Source: Alphaproteobacteria bacterium
GTDB taxonomy: Bacteria > Pseudomonadota > Alphaproteobacteria > Rhizobiales > Beijerinckiaceae
Direction: 5' to 3'
Length of the DNA stretch: 64,000 nt
Assembly (NCBI GenBank): GCA_021325385.1
Contig: JAJPHH010000079.1
Span: 1 to 64,000, forward strand
The position numbers were made by a program, and so were the translations under genes. Under the pieces are notes generated by a model. It ran no database searches. It saw nothing but the letters and a program-made list of their open reading frames with translations, and was not told the origin of the DNA. Below, piece by piece: positions 8,917-17,546 of the stretch; the stretch's first letter is position 1; every line of letters begins with the position of its first letter.

Positions 8917-9936
8917 TCAGGTCCCGCCCCGCGCGTCATTGCGGGTCGGCTCGACTTTCAAGCTGCCGGATTTGAACTGGTCGGCCAAATCGGCGACCTC
9001 TTTCGCAACTGAAGCCGGCACCGCGGGATTGAAAGCCTTGCCCTCCATATATTCGAGAGAAGCGCCGGTCACCGGCGCGGTGTCGTAGCCATATTGGACG
9101 AAGTTGCCGAACAGCTTGCCGGCTTTCACTTCGTCCGCAGTCTTGCCGAACATGGCGGGCCAGTCTTCTATAATATTGGTCAGGACCAGATCAGGCGCCA
9201 TTTTTGTCTGATCGAGGCCGCGCCCGGTAACATAGACGTGTTTCTCCTTCGCGGCTTCGACGAGCCCGGCCTCGGCGGCGTTGAGCTTCCCTGTGATCAC
9301 ATCGGCGCCCTGAGCGATCAGCGACAGCGCCGCCTCCTTAGCCGCCGCCGCGTCCTCCATATCCTTCACGTACAAAATCGAGACCTTTGCGCCGGCTTTC
9401 GTCGCGCAGATGCGGAACCCGCCGGCTTGGGCCGTGATGTTGGGAACGCCCTCCAGCCCATAGACGCCGGCGACCATCTTCGTCTTGCTCATACGCGCGG
9501 CCAACAGCCCGATCTGGCAGCCGAATTGCGCGTTGTTCCAGTCGATCGACATGACGTTCGGCGGCATGCCTTCGTTGCCGCTGACGACGATGAACTGAGT
9601 TTTGGGAAAATCAGGCGCAACCTGCTCCATCGCGGATACGAAACGCCCGGAATGGCCCATGACGATATTGTAGCCCTGGCTCGCATATCCACGGAGCGCC
9701 TCGGCCTCGTCGGCATCGGAGACATTTTCGGAATATGCCGTGGCGAAGCCGTGTGGCTTCAGACTCTGCAGGATGGCGTACCCTAAGGCGTTCCAGCTTT
9801 GATCGTTTATGCTGCCCGGCAGCAAGATCGCCGCCTTGTCTTCCGCCGCAGCAGGGGCCGCCGAAAAGGACGAAATTGCAAGGAGCGAAGCGACTGCTAC
9901 GCCGCCCAGATAGTGGCTCAATTTGATCGCAGTCAT
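8917..9936 (-). CDS. BMP-family substrate-binding protein
   Basis: A 339-residue periplasmic binding protein of the BMP/Med family (BmpA, PnrA). The N-terminus is a signal peptide (LGGVAVASLLAISSFSAAPAAAE) with Ala-X-Ala cleavage before EDKAAILLPGSINDQSWN; the family hallmark of a binding loop after the first strand (GSINDQSWNALGY) is present. No lipobox cysteine is seen, so it is soluble rather than a lipoprotein. The start at 9936 has AAGGGAGG upstream. BMP proteins bind nucleosides or nucleobase-like ligands through aromatic stacking. It is the first transport gene after the cyanurate/barbiturate hydrolase gene, so its ligand is probably the operon's ring substrate. Confidence 0.9.
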   Translation of the reverse strand: MTAIKLSHYLGGVAVASLLAISSFSAAPAAAEDKAAILLPGSINDQSWNALGYAILQSLKPHGFATAYSENVSDADEAEALRGYASQGYNIVMGHSGRFVSAMEQVAPDFPKTQFIVVSGNEGMPPNVMSIDWNNAQFGCQIGLLAARMSKTKMVAGVYGLEGVPNITAQAGGFRICATKAGAKVSILYVKDMEDAAAAKEAALSLIAQGADVITGKLNAAEAGLVEAAKEKHVYVTGRGLDQTKMAPDLVLTNIIEDWPAMFGKTADEVKAGKLFGNFVQYGYDTAPVTGASLEYMEGKAFNPAVPASVAKEVADLADQFKSGSLKVEPTRNDARGGT

Positions 9937-10038
9937 CAGAACCTCCCTTTCAGATAGCTGCTTCACGGATCCATTAAGGGTCGCGCAGCCGGGCGACCGC
10001 TCGTCGTAGCCTACGCAAATTCGGCGCCATGGCTTGAC

Positions 10039-11124
10039 CTATACGCGTACGATCGCTGCGATCGGCGCCTCTCCAGGCGCGCATTGATGCTCTGTGCCGC
10101 CTGAGACGAAGATTGCGGAATCCCCAGTCACCGACGCAATGACTGCGCCTAACGCCGCTCGGGCGTGTCTCTCGTAATTGATATCGGCGTCGGACAGCAT
10201 TGTGGTGCGCCGTCCTCGCAAAACGCCGCCAGGCGGCGCCTCCGCTTTTGCAAACAGCGCGACGACTCTTGAGGGGTCCAACCTCGCGGACGACTCTCCC
10301 AAAGCGTTCGACACGGCCGCTCGCACCGCCTCGCTATCGACGACATCCTTTAATACCGAGTGGCCGATGCGCAGGTCGCCGCCGGCCTTCTCCGAATTTC
10401 CAAATAGGAGTATCTCGCAATTCTTCAGCTCGCCGCCAGCGGACGTATTCGCCACGGACGAAAACAGATCCATGTTCTGGGCAATGACTCCATCGGTGAG
10501 CGAGGATTCTTCGATTTCGCCGAGCGCGAGCGCAACGCCAAGAGCCGTAGCGCCGCGCGCGAAGGGCTTCGAGCCGTTTGGATCCTTGGTGACCAGCTTT
10601 GCGCCTCGCCGGTCGGCGTCCGCCACCATCGCAGGCGTCAGGAGAGGCCCCTTGACCTGCACGTAGTGCACGTCCTCCGCCGATGTAATTCCGGCCTCGG
10701 CCTGCGCGCGCCGAACTGCCGCCGCCACCTCCCGCACCTCGACAAGGGTCCCGACTTCTTCCGGAGCGAAGTCGCGCGTTACGCCTATTCCCAACGCCAA
10801 TCGCTTTACGCCAGCCGCCGCGCCTTCGCTTCGCGTGAATATTGTCGCATGCGGACTGAGGACGCCTTCCGTACCGCCGGACCAAACGAACGCGACCCGG
10901 CGAGCGACCTCTTCCGGCGATATGCCAAGCCGGCGGGCAAGAGCCAGCGACAGCGAGAGCGTGGCGAAGCCCCGCGTAAAATCGTTCGCGCCGCCGTTGC
11001 CTTCCGTCTTGCCGATCGAGGCGACGATCTCGCGGGGATCAATAGTTCCGGCGTCGATTAAACGCTCCAGTCCCGAGACGTCGCTCGGACTGCTCATGGG
11101 AATCTTGTGGGCGGAGATGCGCAT
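10039..11124 (-). CDS. Cyanuric acid amidohydrolase / barbiturase family ring hydrolase
   Basis: A 361-residue ring-opening amidohydrolase of the AtzD/TrzD/barbiturase family, the length typical of the family. The family's three internal repeats each supply a Lys-Ser pair and all six are visible: Lys39 (SIGKTEGNGG) with Ser82 (SGGTEGVLSPH), Lys158 (VQVKGPLLTP) with Ser228 (NTSAGGE), and Lys293 (FAKAEAPPGG) with Ser341 (VSGGTEHQCAPGE). Cyanuric acid hydrolases give carboxybiuret; barbiturases give ureidomalonate. Sequence reading alone does not separate them. The start at 11124 has GAGGAG upstream. It is co-directional with a class V aminotransferase, a BMP importer, an amidase and a hydratase, which suggests uptake and stepwise hydrolysis of a pyrimidine or s-triazine ring. 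Confidence 0.93.
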   Translation of the reverse strand: MRISAHKIPMSSPSDVSGLERLIDAGTIDPREIVASIGKTEGNGGANDFTRGFATLSLSLALARRLGISPEEVARRVAFVWSGGTEGVLSPHATIFTRSEGAAAGVKRLALGIGVTRDFAPEEVGTLVEVREVAAAVRRAQAEAGITSAEDVHYVQVKGPLLTPAMVADADRRGAKLVTKDPNGSKPFARGATALGVALALGEIEESSLTDGVIAQNMDLFSSVANTSAGGELKNCEILLFGNSEKAGGDLRIGHSVLKDVVDSEAVRAAVSNALGESSARLDPSRVVALFAKAEAPPGGVLRGRRTTMLSDADINYERHARAALGAVIASVTGDSAIFVSGGTEHQCAPGEAPIAAIVRV

Positions 11125-11231
11125 TCCGTGTTCTCCTCGTCTCGATAATCTCGCCGCCTCGCTTGGGTCTCCGCTATGCGCGATGGTTGCGAGAGGGGCG
11201 CGATTCGCGGCGCTTCTCAAGCGCCGCCGAC

Positions 11232-12437
11232 CTAGCCAGCGACGGCTTTGCGCGTCATCGCCGCGTCCCTCTGAGAAAGGCCCAACTCGGCCATTGCAGC
11301 CGCCACGCCGCCGCCGCGGTGCGGCGTCCCCGCCGCCGATAGGCCCATCTCGACGCCGGCTAAAGCCGCGAGCAGGACGAGCTCATTGCATTCGCCGAGA
11401 TGCCCAATCCTGAACACCCGGCCGGCGAGCTTGGTCAAGCCTGCGCCAAGCGACATGTTGTATCTCTCAAGTACGATCTGACGGAATTGATCGGCGTCAT
11501 GTCCGGAAGGCATCATCACCGCGGTAAGGACCGGCGAATATTCCGAAGGCGTTAGGCAAAGGATCTCGAGACCCCAGGCGCGGACGGCCGCGCGTGTCGC
11601 GGCGGCCAGCCGCTGATGACGCGCGAAGACGTGATCCAAGCCTTCTTCGAGCAGCATCGCGATCGCCTCGCGCAGGCCGAACAGCAGATTGGTCGCAGGC
11701 GTATACGGGAAGAAGCCGTTGGCGTTCGGCTTCAGCATTTCGCCCCAGTCCCAGTAAGAGCGCGGCATTTTGTTGGTCTTGGAAGCGGCCATCGCTTTTT
11801 CGGAGATCGCCGTAAAGCCGAGCCCGGGGGGCAGCATCAGGCCTTTTTGCGAGCAGCTCACCGTAACGTCGATTTCCCATTCTTCATGACGATAGTCGAC
11901 GGAGCCAAGTGATGAGATCGTGTCGACCATGAAGAGAGCCGGATGATTGGCCCGATCGATCGCTTTGCGGATCTCCGCGATCCGGCTGGTCACTCCCGTA
12001 GAAGTCTCGTTATGGACGACCATGACGGCCTTGATCGTGCGCCGCCTGTCTTCGGCCAATCTGGTTTCGATGATGTCCGGATCGGCGCCGTGGCGCCAAT
12101 CGCCAGGCACGAAATCGACTTCCAGCCCCCATCTCTCGGCCATCCGCCGCCACAACGTGGCGAAATGACCCGTCTCGACCATCAAGACCTTGTCGCCCGG
12201 AGAGAGCGTATTGACGATCGCCGCCTCCCACGCGCCGGTTCCTGACGAGGGATAAATCACGACGGGCCCCGAAGTCTTGAAAATGGCGCGGGAGCCCTCG
12301 AGCACTTCTTGCCCGAGTCTTTTGAATTCAGGGCTTCGGTGATCAATGACCTGCCGGCTGATGGCCCGCAGAATTCGCTCGGGGACCGGACTTGGCCCGG
12401 GAATTTGTAGGAAATGGCGGCCCCGTCCTTCGCTCAT
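11232..12437 (-). CDS. Class V aminotransferase, serine-glyoxylate type
   Basis: A 401-residue PLP enzyme closely resembling serine-glyoxylate aminotransferase: GRHFLQIPGPSPVPERIL near the N-terminus, the glycine loop YPSSGTGAWEAA, and the PLP lysine in SCSQKGLMLPPGLGF (about residue 194), followed by the SGAT-like SYWDW. SGAT converts serine plus glyoxylate to hydroxypyruvate plus glycine; the related PucG acts on ureidoglycine in purine breakdown. It is the first gene of the operon with the cyanurate/barbiturate hydrolase, so an amino-transfer role with glyoxylate or a ureide product is possible. A hydroxypyruvate-reductase-like gene lies 2 kb away. The start at 12437 has GGGAG upstream; a 28-bp palindrome lies just before it. 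Confidence 0.88.
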   Translation of the reverse strand: MSEGRGRHFLQIPGPSPVPERILRAISRQVIDHRSPEFKRLGQEVLEGSRAIFKTSGPVVIYPSSGTGAWEAAIVNTLSPGDKVLMVETGHFATLWRRMAERWGLEVDFVPGDWRHGADPDIIETRLAEDRRRTIKAVMVVHNETSTGVTSRIAEIRKAIDRANHPALFMVDTISSLGSVDYRHEEWEIDVTVSCSQKGLMLPPGLGFTAISEKAMAASKTNKMPRSYWDWGEMLKPNANGFFPYTPATNLLFGLREAIAMLLEEGLDHVFARHQRLAAATRAAVRAWGLEILCLTPSEYSPVLTAVMMPSGHDADQFRQIVLERYNMSLGAGLTKLAGRVFRIGHLGECNELVLLAALAGVEMGLSAAGTPHRGGGVAAAMAELGLSQRDAAMTRKAVAG

Positions 12438-12470
12438 CACGATCTCCCTCGCATCGAGGCGAGCCCGACG

Positions 12471-12498
12471 GCCAGCATCTTGCATGCATTTTGCTGGC
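12471..12498. promoter_or_regulatory. 28-bp palindrome, likely GntR operator
   Basis: Arms GCCAGCA (12471-12477) and TGCTGGC (12492-12498) are a perfect inverted repeat, and the exact centre TGCATGCA is itself a perfect palindrome, so three symmetric elements share one axis. It lies between the divergent GntR gene and the aminotransferase/ring-hydrolase operon, 34 bp from the operon's first codon. Autoregulation plus operon control by the neighbouring GntR protein is the simplest reading. Confidence 0.6.
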
Positions 12499-12566
12499 TA
12501 GCAAGAAAATTATTGAATTCATTTTTTCCGTTCGACCGACTCAAATGAACGCGGTATTTGTGCAGG

Positions 12567-13280
12567 ATGCTCAAATCTTTGGCGAACAAACCTGAAAAGG
12601 CGGCGGGCGAGGCGGAAGCGGCAGGTCCGCAGCCGCCGACCGCGTCCCTGCATGGGGAGGTGCTCACCCGCCTGCGCGATTACATCGTCGAGGGAAACCT
12701 CGCGGATGGAGACCGTGTCCCCGAGCGCGAGCTCTGCGCATTGTTCGGCATTTCGCGAACCCCGCTACGGGAGGCGCTGAAAGTCCTTGCGTCCGAAGGC
12801 CTCCTCGACCTTTTGCCCAATCGGGGAGCGCGCGTTCGAGCGCTGACCAAGCGCGACTTGACCGAACTCTTCGACGTCATGGGCGGCCTTGAAGGGCTGG
12901 CGGGCCGGCTTGCTTGCGAAAATATAACTGACGAACAGCTCGCCGAGATCGAGGGATTGCATTACGAAATGTACGCATGCTACCTGCGCCGCGATTTGCA
13001 CGGTTATTTTCAATACAATCAAAAGATCCATCAGAAGATTGTCGCGGCGGCGGGAAATGCGATCCTCGCCTCAACCTACGCAAGTTTCGCCGGCCGGCTG
13101 AGGCGGGTGCGCTATTCCGCAAATCTGGCGCGCGAGCGCGATCGCTGGAGTGAGGCGATGCGCGAGCACGAAGCGATCTTAGACGCGTTGCGCCGGAAAG
13201 CCGGGCAGGAACTGAGCGATATAATGTTTCACCACTTGCGCAACAAACGGAGCGCGCTGGCCGGCGGCGACGAGAATTGA
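12567..13280 (+). CDS. GntR-family regulator, FCD subfamily
   Basis: A 237-residue repressor-type regulator. The N-terminal winged helix (about residues 28-95) shows the GntR pattern LRDYIVEGNLADGDRVPERE, LFGISRTPLREALKVLASEGLL. The C-terminal domain is all-helical and FCD-like, with a metal-ligand-type histidine in YNQKIHQKIVAAAGN. I chose the ATG at 12567; a TTG at 12558 is also open. It is divergent from the ring-hydrolase operon and shares the 28-bp palindrome with it, so it probably represses that operon until its substrate or a breakdown product binds the FCD domain. Confidence 0.9.
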   Translation: MLKSLANKPEKAAGEAEAAGPQPPTASLHGEVLTRLRDYIVEGNLADGDRVPERELCALFGISRTPLREALKVLASEGLLDLLPNRGARVRALTKRDLTELFDVMGGLEGLAGRLACENITDEQLAEIEGLHYEMYACYLRRDLHGYFQYNQKIHQKIVAAAGNAILASTYASFAGRLRRVRYSANLARERDRWSEAMREHEAILDALRRKAGQELSDIMFHHLRNKRSALAGGDEN

Positions 13281-13471
13281 TCACGCCGCGCGGCTTTGAG
13301 CGCGAGAATAGTGGGCCGGCGATTGAAAGGCGCCGCAGAGGATCAGGACGTCCGCCGAGGCGTCAATCCGATCGTCAGCGCCGCCTTCAACGCCAACAAG
13401 GGAGCGACGCGGTCATTCCGCATCTCGCGGCGCGCCCGCAGGCGAACCAATGTCGATCGCAGTTCGCCGCT

Positions 13472-14413
13472 CTAATGCGACGAAAGGTTCGACATCGTCG
13501 CATTGATGTCCTGAGCGCTGTTTCCGACGATCGAATTGTCGTCATAGGTATAGACGGTCCCGATCGAGCTGACGCCCTGGCTATTGCCGGTCGCAACTGA
13601 GCGACTGAGCCTGAGCACGCCGCCGAGGGTCGTGACAAAACCGGCGAAGCCGTTGAAGCTGGCGTTGGTCTCCCTCGCCAGAACCGACATCTGGCCGCTC
13701 TGGACCGCGACTCCCATGCTGGCGTTGTTGGAGGCGACGCTGCCGACGATGGTTATATTGGAGTTCGCGTTGCCCGTGAGATTTTGGCCGTCGACTGCGA
13801 TCCCGTCGAACCCATTGCCGTTCGCTTCGACGTTGGTGATCGTCCCTTGCGCCGACCCTGCCCCGACAGGAGCGATGTAGACGCCGTTCGACGCGTTGTC
13901 GTCCACCACCGTATTGGAGATCGAGAAAGAAATCGGGCCTGTCGGGGCGAGGTAAACCCCCTCCGCGGTAAAATGCCGAAAGGCGCAGTTGATCACCGTC
14001 AGCCGGCCGCCTGTGTTGAATTGAAGGCCGACAGCGCCGGTCCCGAGTCCCTCGACCGACAAGCCGCGCAGATAGATCGCGTCGCCTCCGCCTGCATTGA
14101 TGGTGATCGCGTTGCCCGACGCGGCCTGCACGCCGGCCGTGCCGACGCCGTCATTGACGATGCTGATCGCCTTCGCAATGGCGATCGCGCCATAGCCGGC
14201 GGGATCGAGCACGTCGATCTCGCCGCCGGCGGCTATGATATTGTCATGAACGTACTGAAAGGTGCGGCACGGATTGCTCGGCGCGCCGCAGCCGGCCGCG
14301 TCCGTTCCCTTGCCGGAAACCCAGGCTCGGCTGATCCCCGCCGCTTCGGCGGGCGAAAAGGCCAGAAGGAGCGAGACGAACGTCGTCGCGGCAAGCACAT
14401 ATGTCTTGATCAT
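13472..14413 (-). CDS. Secreted right-handed beta-helix protein
   Basis: A 313-residue exported protein. The signal peptide is clear (YVLAATTFVSLLLAFSPAEAA, cleavage after AEA or EAA). The rest is rich in Asn, Gly, Ser and short hydrophobic strands repeating about every 20-25 residues (ISFSISNTVVDDNASNGVYI, GTITNVEANGNGFDGIAV, SNITIVGSVASNNASMGVAV), the pattern of a parallel beta-helix as in pectate-lyase-like and NosD-like proteins. Early SGKGTDAAGCGAPSNPCRTF has a cysteine pair. The start has GAGAGGGG upstream. No catalytic residues can be identified and neighbours do not help; a surface, polysaccharide-related or structural role is possible. Confidence 0.8.
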   Translation of the reverse strand: MIKTYVLAATTFVSLLLAFSPAEAAGISRAWVSGKGTDAAGCGAPSNPCRTFQYVHDNIIAAGGEIDVLDPAGYGAIAIAKAISIVNDGVGTAGVQAASGNAITINAGGGDAIYLRGLSVEGLGTGAVGLQFNTGGRLTVINCAFRHFTAEGVYLAPTGPISFSISNTVVDDNASNGVYIAPVGAGSAQGTITNVEANGNGFDGIAVDGQNLTGNANSNITIVGSVASNNASMGVAVQSGQMSVLARETNASFNGFAGFVTTLGGVLRLSRSVATGNSQGVSSIGTVYTYDDNSIVGNSAQDINATMSNLSSH

Positions 14414-14507
14414 GGAATCCCCTCTCGAGCGTGCAGAGCGGTCTGCTCGCGGCCCGGGAGCTTACCGGGCGATGGGCGCTCCGGATAGGCATGGCGCCGC
14501 TTGGCGA

Positions 14508-14529
14508 GCCGCCCGGCTCGTCGGGCGGC
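14508..14529. terminator. GC-rich hairpin between two minus-strand genes
   Basis: GCCGCCCG and CGGGCGGC form a perfect 8-bp stem around a six-base loop. It lies just past the end of the hydroxyacid dehydrogenase gene and before the beta-helix gene. There is no T-run on either strand, so an intrinsic terminator is only a guess. TGGCGAG recurs three times around it. Confidence 0.3.
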
Positions 14530-14642
14530 AAGTTTGGGCCAAAACCGCCGGTTGGCGAGGCCTCGCCCCATCGCTGGTTTCGGCCGCGCCGACTTGCTGG
14601 CGAGCCGGCCGCGTACAAGGCCACGGGCCCAAGTCTGTCTCT

Positions 14643-15617
14643 CTATTCGACCACGTTGCGCGGTTGGCCGGCCCAGAACGCATCGATATTGTCGATGAGT
14701 TGATCGGCGAGACTTTGGATCGCTTCCTCGCTGGCCCAGGCGACATGCGGCGTCAGGATGAAGTCCGGCCGGTCGAGCAGACGCATGAAGGGATGATCGG
14801 CGGCGGGCGGCTCCTGCGTGACGACGTCGAACGCCGCGCCGGCGATCCGGCCGCTCGTCAGCGCTTCGCAGAGCGCCTGCTCGTCGACGAGGCCGCCGCG
14901 CGCCGTGTTGATCAGCAGCGGCTTGCGCTCCATCAGCGCGAATTCGGGCGCGGCGATCAGGTTGCGCGTCGAAGGCAGAAGCGGCGTATGCAGCGTGATG
15001 ATGTCGCTTGTTCGCAGCACGGTCTCGAAGGGCGTATAGAGCGGGCCCATGCCGGTCGTACCCTTATAGTCCGAGAACAGCGTCTTGAGCCCGAAGCCGC
15101 GCGCGATGTCGGCGACCGCGCGGCCGAGCACGCCGTCGCCAATAATGCCGAGCGTCGAGCCGGCGAGGTCGCGGATCGGATAGTCGAAATAACAGAACTG
15201 GTCCGCTTCTCGCCAACGGCCCTGCGCCACGGACCGATGGTAGGCGAGAATGTTGCGCCGCAGCGCCAGGATCAGCGCGAATGTATGCTCCGGCACCGTA
15301 TGGATGGCGTAATTGCGGATGTTCGATACCGTGACGTCGCGGGCGCGGCAGGCGGCGACGTCGACGTTATCGGTTCCGGTGGCGGCGACCGCGACGAGTT
15401 TCAGATTCGGCGCGCCGGCGATCGCTGCGGCATGGACTGGCGCCTTGTTAGTCACGACGATCGCGGCCGTGGCGATGCGCTCGGCCACCTCCTCGGGCGC
15501 ACTGCGCTCGAAGCTCATCCATTCGTGCGGAAAGGCGGGCTCCCGCAGGCTGGTGCGCGGCGACAGCGTCGCGCGATCGAGGAAGACGATCCGGGCGGGC
15601 TGGGCGGCTGCGGTCAT
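14643..15617 (-). CDS. D-2-hydroxyacid dehydrogenase, glycerate/hydroxypyruvate type
   Basis: A 324-residue NAD(P)-dependent dehydrogenase. The Rossmann dinucleotide loop is GIIGDGVLGRAVADIARGFG, followed by a Ser-Asp-Tyr (FSDYKG) at the end of the second strand, where an acidic residue favours NAD. The catalytic Arg is in INTARGGLVDE, the Glu in the QEPPAADHPF region and the His in LTPHVAWASEEA. Family members reduce hydroxypyruvate or glyoxylate, and the close HprA-like pattern fits glycerate dehydrogenase. With the serine-glyoxylate-type aminotransferase at 11.2-12.4 kb it could turn hydroxypyruvate into D-glycerate. Confidence 0.87.
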   Translation of the reverse strand: MTAAAQPARIVFLDRATLSPRTSLREPAFPHEWMSFERSAPEEVAERIATAAIVVTNKAPVHAAAIAGAPNLKLVAVAATGTDNVDVAACRARDVTVSNIRNYAIHTVPEHTFALILALRRNILAYHRSVAQGRWREADQFCYFDYPIRDLAGSTLGIIGDGVLGRAVADIARGFGLKTLFSDYKGTTGMGPLYTPFETVLRTSDIITLHTPLLPSTRNLIAAPEFALMERKPLLINTARGGLVDEQALCEALTSGRIAGAAFDVVTQEPPAADHPFMRLLDRPDFILTPHVAWASEEAIQSLADQLIDNIDAFWAGQPRNVVE

Positions 15618-15816
15618 GGGGCGCCGATGTCTCTCGTGTTGTCGTTTCTCATCCTGCAGGTCCTCGCCTTTGCGTTCAACCGGCTTCGGCTGGGCCGCTT
15701 TTGACGCCGGCGATCCGCGGGCTCATCTTCATCGTCGCGAGGAGCGCCGGCTCCGAAGGAAACCGGGCCCGCTGCTGAAGAAGCCGGCGCGGTCCACCGG
15801 TCAATAGGAGGAAACG

Positions 15817-16290
15817 ATGCAGGAAGGAAGCGTCATGCAGATCGCCTATATCGTCCGCGATCTCGACGCGGCGATGCGGCGCCATTGGGAGGTCTCGGGC
15901 TTCGGCCCCTGGGACGTCTACGAGTTCAAGGCGCCGAAAGTGTGCGACTACGTCTATCGCGGCAGGCCCGCCACCCATACGTGCTTGATCGCCGTCGCCT
16001 GGAGCGACAAGGTCCAACTCGAGCTCATCCAGCCAGTCAGCGGCCGTTCGATCTACGACGAGCATCTCGAAACGCGCGGCGAAGGCTTTCACCACGTCAA
16101 GCTCTTCTACGCCGATTGCGCCAAGGCGGTCGCCGACTATGCGCGGCGCGGCTACGCGGTGACGCAGAGCGGCAAGTTCGACGAGGACGAGCACTATTAT
16201 CTCGATACGGAGGCAGACCTCGGCTACGTGATCGAGCTTGGCAACGCAGGAAAGATCAGGCCGGCGGAGCGCCGCTATCCGGCGGGGTAA
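15817..16290 (+). CDS. VOC-superfamily (glyoxalase-like) protein
   Basis: A 157-residue protein with two beta-alpha-beta-beta-beta modules: MQIAYIVRDLDAAMRRHWEVSGFGPW opens the first and GFHHVKLFYADCAKAVADYARRGY the second. Candidate metal ligands are His in THTCLI, Glu in VQLELIQP, His in GFHHVK and Glu in GYVIELGN. The layout is that of single-chain methylmalonyl-CoA-epimerase/dioxygenase-like VOC proteins. A perfect AGGAGG (15806-15811) precedes the ATG. It is divergent from the hydroxyacid dehydrogenase; its substrate is unknown. Confidence 0.8.
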   Translation: MQEGSVMQIAYIVRDLDAAMRRHWEVSGFGPWDVYEFKAPKVCDYVYRGRPATHTCLIAVAWSDKVQLELIQPVSGRSIYDEHLETRGEGFHHVKLFYADCAKAVADYARRGYAVTQSGKFDEDEHYYLDTEADLGYVIELGNAGKIRPAERRYPAG

Positions 16291-16537
16291 GCGGCGTCGG
16301 CGAGGTCTGCGCGCGGCCCCGCGGGGGCGTCCGGCATAGGCGCGGTCGTCCTCTGCGGCAGCCGCGCGAGACCGCCGCGCCCGCCGACAAGACCTTACGC
16401 GCCGGCTCCGTTCAGCGAAAAGCAAATTGGGCGCCTTCCGAACGCCAGTAGCGAGGCGCGATTCCACCGCGCGCGCCGAGTGGCGACGCCACTCCTTTCC
16501 GCCTCGGTTCGCTTCCAGTGAACGACCTCCTATCGAC

Positions 16538-17518
16538 TTATTTCAGCACCCCGATCTTGCTGCGGTCGATCGTGACGAAGACGGCAAAGATCAGCGCGGC
16601 GCCGAAGACGATCTGCTGCGCGAAAATGTCAACGCCGACGAAAGTCATGCCGATGCGGACGATCGAGACGATCAACGCGCCGACGACCGTTCGGCCGATG
16701 CTGCCGACGCCGCCGGTGATTGCGGTTCCGCCGACGATGACCGCCGCGATGGCCGGCAGGAGGAGCTGGCTGGCGAGATCGGGCGAACCGCTGGACAGGC
16801 GCGCGGCGAGCACCACCCCGGCCAACGCGGCGAACGCGCCCGAAACGCCGAATGCGAGAATCTTGTACCTGTCGACGGGAATTCCCGCTGCGATCGCCGC
16901 CGGCTCGCCAGCGCCGATCGCGGCGCTGTAGCGGCCGAATCGAGTGTAGCGCTGGGCCAGCATGCCGCCGGCCCCGACCAGCGCGGCGATGACGATCACG
17001 TTCGGAACGCCGAACAGCCACGCCCCCGCGATCCAGGCCGATTCTTCGCGGCCCTGGTCGAGGAGAGATACGGTCCGGCCGTCCTCCATCAGCAGGGAAA
17101 GGCCCGTCATCACGCCGGCCGCGGCGAGCGTCGCGATGAAGGAAGGAATGCGCAGCTTGACATGGACGAAGCCGCTGGCGAGGCCGAACGCCAGCCCGAC
17201 AAGGACGGTCGCAGGGAAGGCGGCGTAATCGACGCGCGGCAGCAATTCGGCGACGATCATGCTGGCGAAGGACGCGGCCGCTTGCACCGATAAATCGATG
17301 CCGCCGAGCATGATCACGAAGGTCAGGCCCGCCGCGAGAATGAACAGGATCGAAGCGTCCGACAGGACGACGGAAAGCGTGGTCAGGGTGGCGAAGCCCG
17401 GCTCGGCGGCGTTGACCCCAGCGATGAGGAAAACGAGCAGAAAGAGCGGCGTATAGGGACGGAGGCGATCCGCCAAACCGCCGAACGAAACTTGCTGCGC
17501 CGCCGCTCCCGCCATCAT
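16538..17518 (-). CDS. Ribose-type sugar ABC transporter permease
   Basis: A 326-residue RbsC-like permease. It has the family signature GGIDLSVQAAASFASM (about residue 70), the cytoplasmic loop YSAAIGAGEPAAIAAGIPVDRYKILAFGVSG and the late GGTAITGGVGSIGRTVVGAL. It is the last gene of a minus-strand four-gene unit: binding protein, permease, two-domain ATPase, then this second permease. Two different permeases with one ATPase suggest a heterodimeric channel. I took the ATG at 17518, 28 bp past the ATPase stop; the longer frame overlaps the ATPase. The late stretch LLPAIAAVIVGGTAITGG is normal for the family. Confidence 0.9.
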   Translation of the reverse strand: MMAGAAAQQVSFGGLADRLRPYTPLFLLVFLIAGVNAAEPGFATLTTLSVVLSDASILFILAAGLTFVIMLGGIDLSVQAAASFASMIVAELLPRVDYAAFPATVLVGLAFGLASGFVHVKLRIPSFIATLAAAGVMTGLSLLMEDGRTVSLLDQGREESAWIAGAWLFGVPNVIVIAALVGAGGMLAQRYTRFGRYSAAIGAGEPAAIAAGIPVDRYKILAFGVSGAFAALAGVVLAARLSSGSPDLASQLLLPAIAAVIVGGTAITGGVGSIGRTVVGALIVSIVRIGMTFVGVDIFAQQIVFGAALIFAVFVTIDRSKIGVLK

Positions 17519-17546
17519 GCGCTCCGTACCGGCCCCGTCTTGCGGC

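Noticed and set aside
9939-10038. Promoter or terminator before the BMP binding protein gene
   Set aside because: About 100 bp separate the two genes, but I found no convincing hairpin with a T-run or promoter boxes.
16291-16537. Possible small gene between the VOC protein and the ribose-type permease
   Set aside because: Frames here are continuations of shadows from the neighbours, with no ribosome binding site or recognisable product.
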